In this document: piece after piece, positions 61,194-64,000 of the stretch | How the letters are laid out: each line of letters starts with the position of its first letter | Position numbering within the stretch: the first letter of the stretch is position 1 | Origin: Treponema sp. | GTDB lineage: Bacteria > Spirochaetota > Spirochaetia > Treponematales > Treponemataceae | Length of the DNA: 64,000 nt | Direction of reading: 5' to 3' | NCBI GenBank assembly: GCA_012520945.1 | Contig: JAAYNH010000076.1 | Location: 18,169-82,168 of the forward strand | Position numbers and translations under genes: made by a program | The notes under the pieces: generated by a model | Told to the model about the DNA's origin: nothing | Database searches by the model: none | Seen by the model: only the letters and a program-made list of their open reading frames with translations

Positions 61194-63358
61194 ATGAACA
61201 TACACAAGCAGTTTTAAAATGGCGTGAAGCACTTTCTGTTTTACCTGATGCACATTTTTTTGATTTAATACGTATGTATTTGGGCGAAGTAAAAACGCCG
61301 TATAATAAACAAAAACTTATTGAACAGTTGTCCGCCTTCATTCGAAAAGACGAAACTAAAAACACATTATTTAAATTACTTAGCGAAACGGACATCATGA
61401 TTGTTACGGCCATTATGGAATTACCATTTGCCAGTCAAGATAAACTTAACGAATTTTTTACAAATCATTTTAGTTTTGCAAACCTTTTCGAACGATTGAT
61501 GAATTTGGAAGAACGTCTTATTATTTTTCGCACGAAAGATACACGAAGTGGAACGTGTGTGTTTAGAATTAATCCGTATTTACAAAATGATTTTGAAAAT
61601 ATAATAGATATAAACTTGTTATTAAAAAGTGAAAATAATTATGTGCTTATTTCTCAAAGTGTTAAACTAACTGCACAACTTTTGTTTGCGGTTTTTACAT
61701 TTATTACAAATTATCCGACAATGTGCAAAACAGACGGAAGTTTAAAAAAGAAAACACATTCTCTTTTACAAGAAATTTTTCCTGCAGAAATTGATAGTAA
61801 GTTTTTTCAAACGTTATTAACTTCATTTTTAAATATCGGTCTTTTGAAAAACTATGAAGGGGAATTAAAAAATAATTTTTTTCGTTGGCAAAGTTTTGCA
61901 CAATTGTCAGAAATAGAGCAGTATTGTTATTTATGTGCGGCCACAAAATTTTGTAATTATAGCGAAATGTCGCGTCGTGCAAATTTAGTTTATGAAATAT
62001 TATTAATGATGCAAAATAAATCTTTTGAAAAAAAAATTTTGTATCAAGCAATATATTTAGAAAATGAAAAAACACTGTATCATAAAAACATCGTTGGAAG
62101 TACTCGTTTAGCTAACTATGGAGGTGGTAGATTTGCGTCTCTAATGCAACAAAATATGTTAATTCAAAGTGAGGCTAAGGATGAAACAGAAGAAGTTTTT
62201 GAAATAGATAATTCATTTATCGCAACGCTTGTAAATACAATGACGATATTCGGGTTGCTTCAAAAAACGCGTTCTACAATTGATGGTACAGAAATTTATA
62301 TTTCAAACTGTGTACATCTTTTTGACAAAAACAATCAAAACAACGTGCAAGCAAAAGAACAAAAAATTGTTAGCATTGATGCAGGATTTAATGTAACAAT
62401 TATGCCGGGAGGGAGCTTGCAGAGTTTATTACCATTGGCACAGTGCATGGAAATAAAAAATGTAGACACAGTAACATTATGTGAAATAAATCGTAGTTCA
62501 TGTATGCGTGCTTTTGACGAAAATGTTACTCCCAAAAAAATCTATGAAAATCTGAATCAGGTGCTTATTCATCAAGTTCCGCAAGTTCTTAAAGATAGTA
62601 TTGATGAATGGTATAAAAGTTATAATTCAGCATCAATATATAAAGGATATGTTTTACAAGTTTCATCAGAAAAGCAAAAGATTGTAGAAAATAATCCATA
62701 TATTGCAGAGCATATAAAAAAAATTATGGCACCGGGAATATATTTGATGGACTTTGAAACAGCGGAAGATGCAAAAGAGATAATTGAAAAAAGCACACTG
62801 GATTTTATTGGACAAGTTAAAACAGTTAAAACGGAAAAAGCTATATTACCTTTTCAAAAAATGCAAAACACACAAAGTAAAAAAAATACTAATGAAAAAA
62901 ATCAAACAGAGCTAAAAAAAACTACTAGTGCAACTGAAGAAGAAAGAGCAAAATTTTTTAGTCAAATGCGTTCAGAATTAGCAAAACAAAATTTACCGCA
63001 AGAACAAGCAGAAGGTTTGCTTTCTCGTATACAGCGAAAAATAATTTTATCATCTACACAACTTCGCGGTGAATCCGTTAAATCCGAACGAATCGAAGCA
63101 AGTGGTATGGATTTTCAAGGAAAACTCCACATTATTGAATATGCAATAACTACAAATAATTTAATTGAACTTGTTTATGATGACGTTACCAACGAAAATG
63201 GGAAAAAATCTCTCATAGGTCATCCTATTGCTATAGAAAAACAAATAGGAGATATTTTCATAAAACTTCGTGTTGAACCAAGCGGAGAAATGCTTACTCT
63301 TTCAGTTGGACAGGCTCGCTTAATACGTCGAATACGCGGATCTGTTTTTAGACAATGA
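61181..63358 (+). CDS. XPB-helicase partner protein
   Basis: A 725-aa protein. The first ~330 residues are helix-rich with no motif I recognise. Around 395-525 is a segment like the 'helicase XPB/Ssl2 N-terminal' domain (S-I-D-A-G-F-N-V-T-I-M-P, V-S-S-E-K-Q-K-I). A Lys/Gln-rich linker follows (~555-610). The last ~90 residues are a small beta domain (E-L-V-Y-D-D-V-T, I-A-I-E-K-Q-I-G) resembling WYL-type C-termini. It overlaps the helicase stop: ATG 61181 (or 61190, forming ATGA). The pair is expected to act as a complex. Confidence 0.8.
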   Translation: MHRMNEHTQAVLKWREALSVLPDAHFFDLIRMYLGEVKTPYNKQKLIEQLSAFIRKDETKNTLFKLLSETDIMIVTAIMELPFASQDKLNEFFTNHFSFANLFERLMNLEERLIIFRTKDTRSGTCVFRINPYLQNDFENIIDINLLLKSENNYVLISQSVKLTAQLLFAVFTFITNYPTMCKTDGSLKKKTHSLLQEIFPAEIDSKFFQTLLTSFLNIGLLKNYEGELKNNFFRWQSFAQLSEIEQYCYLCAATKFCNYSEMSRRANLVYEILLMMQNKSFEKKILYQAIYLENEKTLYHKNIVGSTRLANYGGGRFASLMQQNMLIQSEAKDETEEVFEIDNSFIATLVNTMTIFGLLQKTRSTIDGTEIYISNCVHLFDKNNQNNVQAKEQKIVSIDAGFNVTIMPGGSLQSLLPLAQCMEIKNVDTVTLCEINRSSCMRAFDENVTPKKIYENLNQVLIHQVPQVLKDSIDEWYKSYNSASIYKGYVLQVSSEKQKIVENNPYIAEHIKKIMAPGIYLMDFETAEDAKEIIEKSTLDFIGQVKTVKTEKAILPFQKMQNTQSKKNTNEKNQTELKKTTSATEEERAKFFSQMRSELAKQNLPQEQAEGLLSRIQRKIILSSTQLRGESVKSERIEASGMDFQGKLHIIEYAITTNNLIELVYDDVTNENGKKSLIGHPIAIEKQIGDIFIKLRVEPSGEMLTLSVGQARLIRRIRGSVFRQ

Positions 63359-63419
63359 ATAATATTTTTATGAAATGTAAATTTCTGCCTTTGCTATAGA
63401 AAAAACACAAAAAACAGTG

Positions 63420-63425
63420 TATAAT
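63420..63425 (+). promoter_or_regulatory. -10 box of the methylase gene, probable leaderless start
   Basis: TATAAT ends 7 bases before the ATG at 63433. No convincing -35 at 16-18 bases and no Shine-Dalgarno. Confidence 0.5.
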
Positions 63426-63432
63426 ATGTGGC

Positions 63433-64000
63433 ATGATTTTCGCAAAGCCTTTTGTAAAATGGGTTGGGGGAAAAACTCAGTTACTGGATGAAATAAGACA
63501 AAAGTATCCTCCGAGAATCAAAAAATACTGCGAGCCGTTTGTGGGCGGAGGTGCGGTGCTTTTTGATATTTTAAATACATTTCACCCCAAAGAAGTCCTT
63601 ATTAATGACATCAATGTAGAACTCATAAATACTTACACACAAATCAAAACGAATTGCAATGCTTTAATCCATGAACTTTCTAAAATTCAAAATAAATATC
63701 ATTCTTCGTCAAACGAAGAAAACAAAATTTTCTTTTATGAAAAACGAGATCGATACAACGAGTTAATAATACATGGAAAAGAATCGGACAATCTTGAAAA
63801 AGCCACGTTATTTATTTTTTTAAACAAAACGTGTTTCAACGGATTGTATCGTGTTAATTCAAAAGGCTTATTCAATGTTCCTTTCAACAATGCAAAAAAT
63901 CCTTTAATTTGTGATGAAGGAAATTTGAAAGCTTGTTCAAAACAATTACAAAATGTAAAAATGCTTACGGGCGATTATAAAAAATGTAAAAGTTTTATCG
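63433..64000 (+). CDS. DNA adenine methylase, Dam/D12 class (5' part)
   Basis: Open to the window end (189 codons). It begins F-V-K-W-V-G-G-K-T-Q-L-L, typical of Dam/DpnM. The SAM-binding motif is E-P-F-V-G-G-G-A-V-L-F-D (~37-48), followed by I-N-D-I-N-V-E-L-I-N. Later comes the conserved L-N-K-T-C-F-N-G-L-Y-R-V-N and F-N-V-P-F. The catalytic D-P-P-Y lies past the end, so activity cannot be confirmed. Dam-class enzymes methylate N6-adenine, commonly at GATC. Whether a restriction partner follows is not visible. Confidence 0.88.
   Translation, partial: MIFAKPFVKWVGGKTQLLDEIRQKYPPRIKKYCEPFVGGGAVLFDILNTFHPKEVLINDINVELINTYTQIKTNCNALIHELSKIQNKYHSSSNEENKIFFYEKRDRYNELIIHGKESDNLEKATLFIFLNKTCFNGLYRVNSKGLFNVPFNNAKNPLICDEGNLKACSKQLQNVKMLTGDYKKCKSFI

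Overview
The window reads as an AT-rich spirochaete chromosome, most probably a pectin-degrading Treponema. This is an inference from gene content: an XPB-type helicase with an overlapping partner gene, a PBP1C/alpha-2-macroglobulin pair, many lipoproteins and exported proteins unlike those of other phyla, and a scattered pectin set (PL9 pectate lyase, CE8 pectin methylesterase, CE12 acetylesterase, KduD). Gene density is high, both strands are used, and no intact mobile element or CRISPR array is visible.

Layout. 1-730: 3' part of a PL9 pectate lyase. 0.9-6.7 kb (-): small exported protein, tex, then the pyrB-pyrI-pyrC operon. 6.7-15.2 kb: tandem DUF1508 protein, GerMN-domain protein, exported protein plus proS (-), then a two-gene cell-envelope operon (large lipoprotein and a probable outer-membrane protein). 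15.2-20.3 kb: SRP RNA (-), pepF, an adenosine-deaminase-family hydrolase, mnmG (-). 20.3-23.2 kb (-): membrane protein, HAD phosphatase and a decayed prophage remnant. 23.3-24.2 kb (+): five tRNA genes, four of them serine isoacceptors, three followed by an inverted copy of their own T-arm. 24.2-27.1 kb: an extragenic repeat, kduD (-), mntP (-), a HAD phosphatase. 27.2-29.2 kb: an ABC exporter operon with a YtrA-type GntR repressor and a clear palindromic operator. 29.3-36.0 kb (+): two membrane proteins plus an M20 peptidase, an O-methyltransferase, a ThiD/PdxK kinase and a three-domain ECF transporter fusion. 36.0-42.6 kb: CE12 esterase (-), DUF4015 glycosidase-like protein, PAP2 phosphatase, mnmE, CE8 esterase. 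42.6-54.9 kb (-): aminotransferase with an Lrp regulator, threonine synthase, a PflX-type radical SAM protein, pbpC and a giant alpha-2-macroglobulin lipoprotein. 55.0-64.0 kb (+): EIIC-EAL fusion, MATE transporter, acyltransferase, XPB helicase and partner, and the 5' part of a Dam-type methylase.

How parts fit together. Pectin would be cut outside the cell by PL9. The intracellular CE8 and CE12 enzymes would strip methyl and acetyl groups from imported oligomers, and KduD would feed the product towards KDG. MnmE and MnmG act together on the tRNA wobble uridine but lie 20 kb apart. PyrB, PyrI and PyrC give the second and third steps of UMP synthesis.

The most unusual signals are: (1) about ten genes whose -10 box ends 6-9 nt before the start codon with no Shine-Dalgarno, suggesting frequent leaderless transcripts; (2) inverted T-arm copies behind serine tRNA genes; (3) two divergent copies of a structured extragenic element; (4) the palindromic operator of the ABC/GntR operon; (5) the EIIC-EAL and EcfA-EcfA-EcfT fusions. 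Everything here was read by eye; no database search was run.
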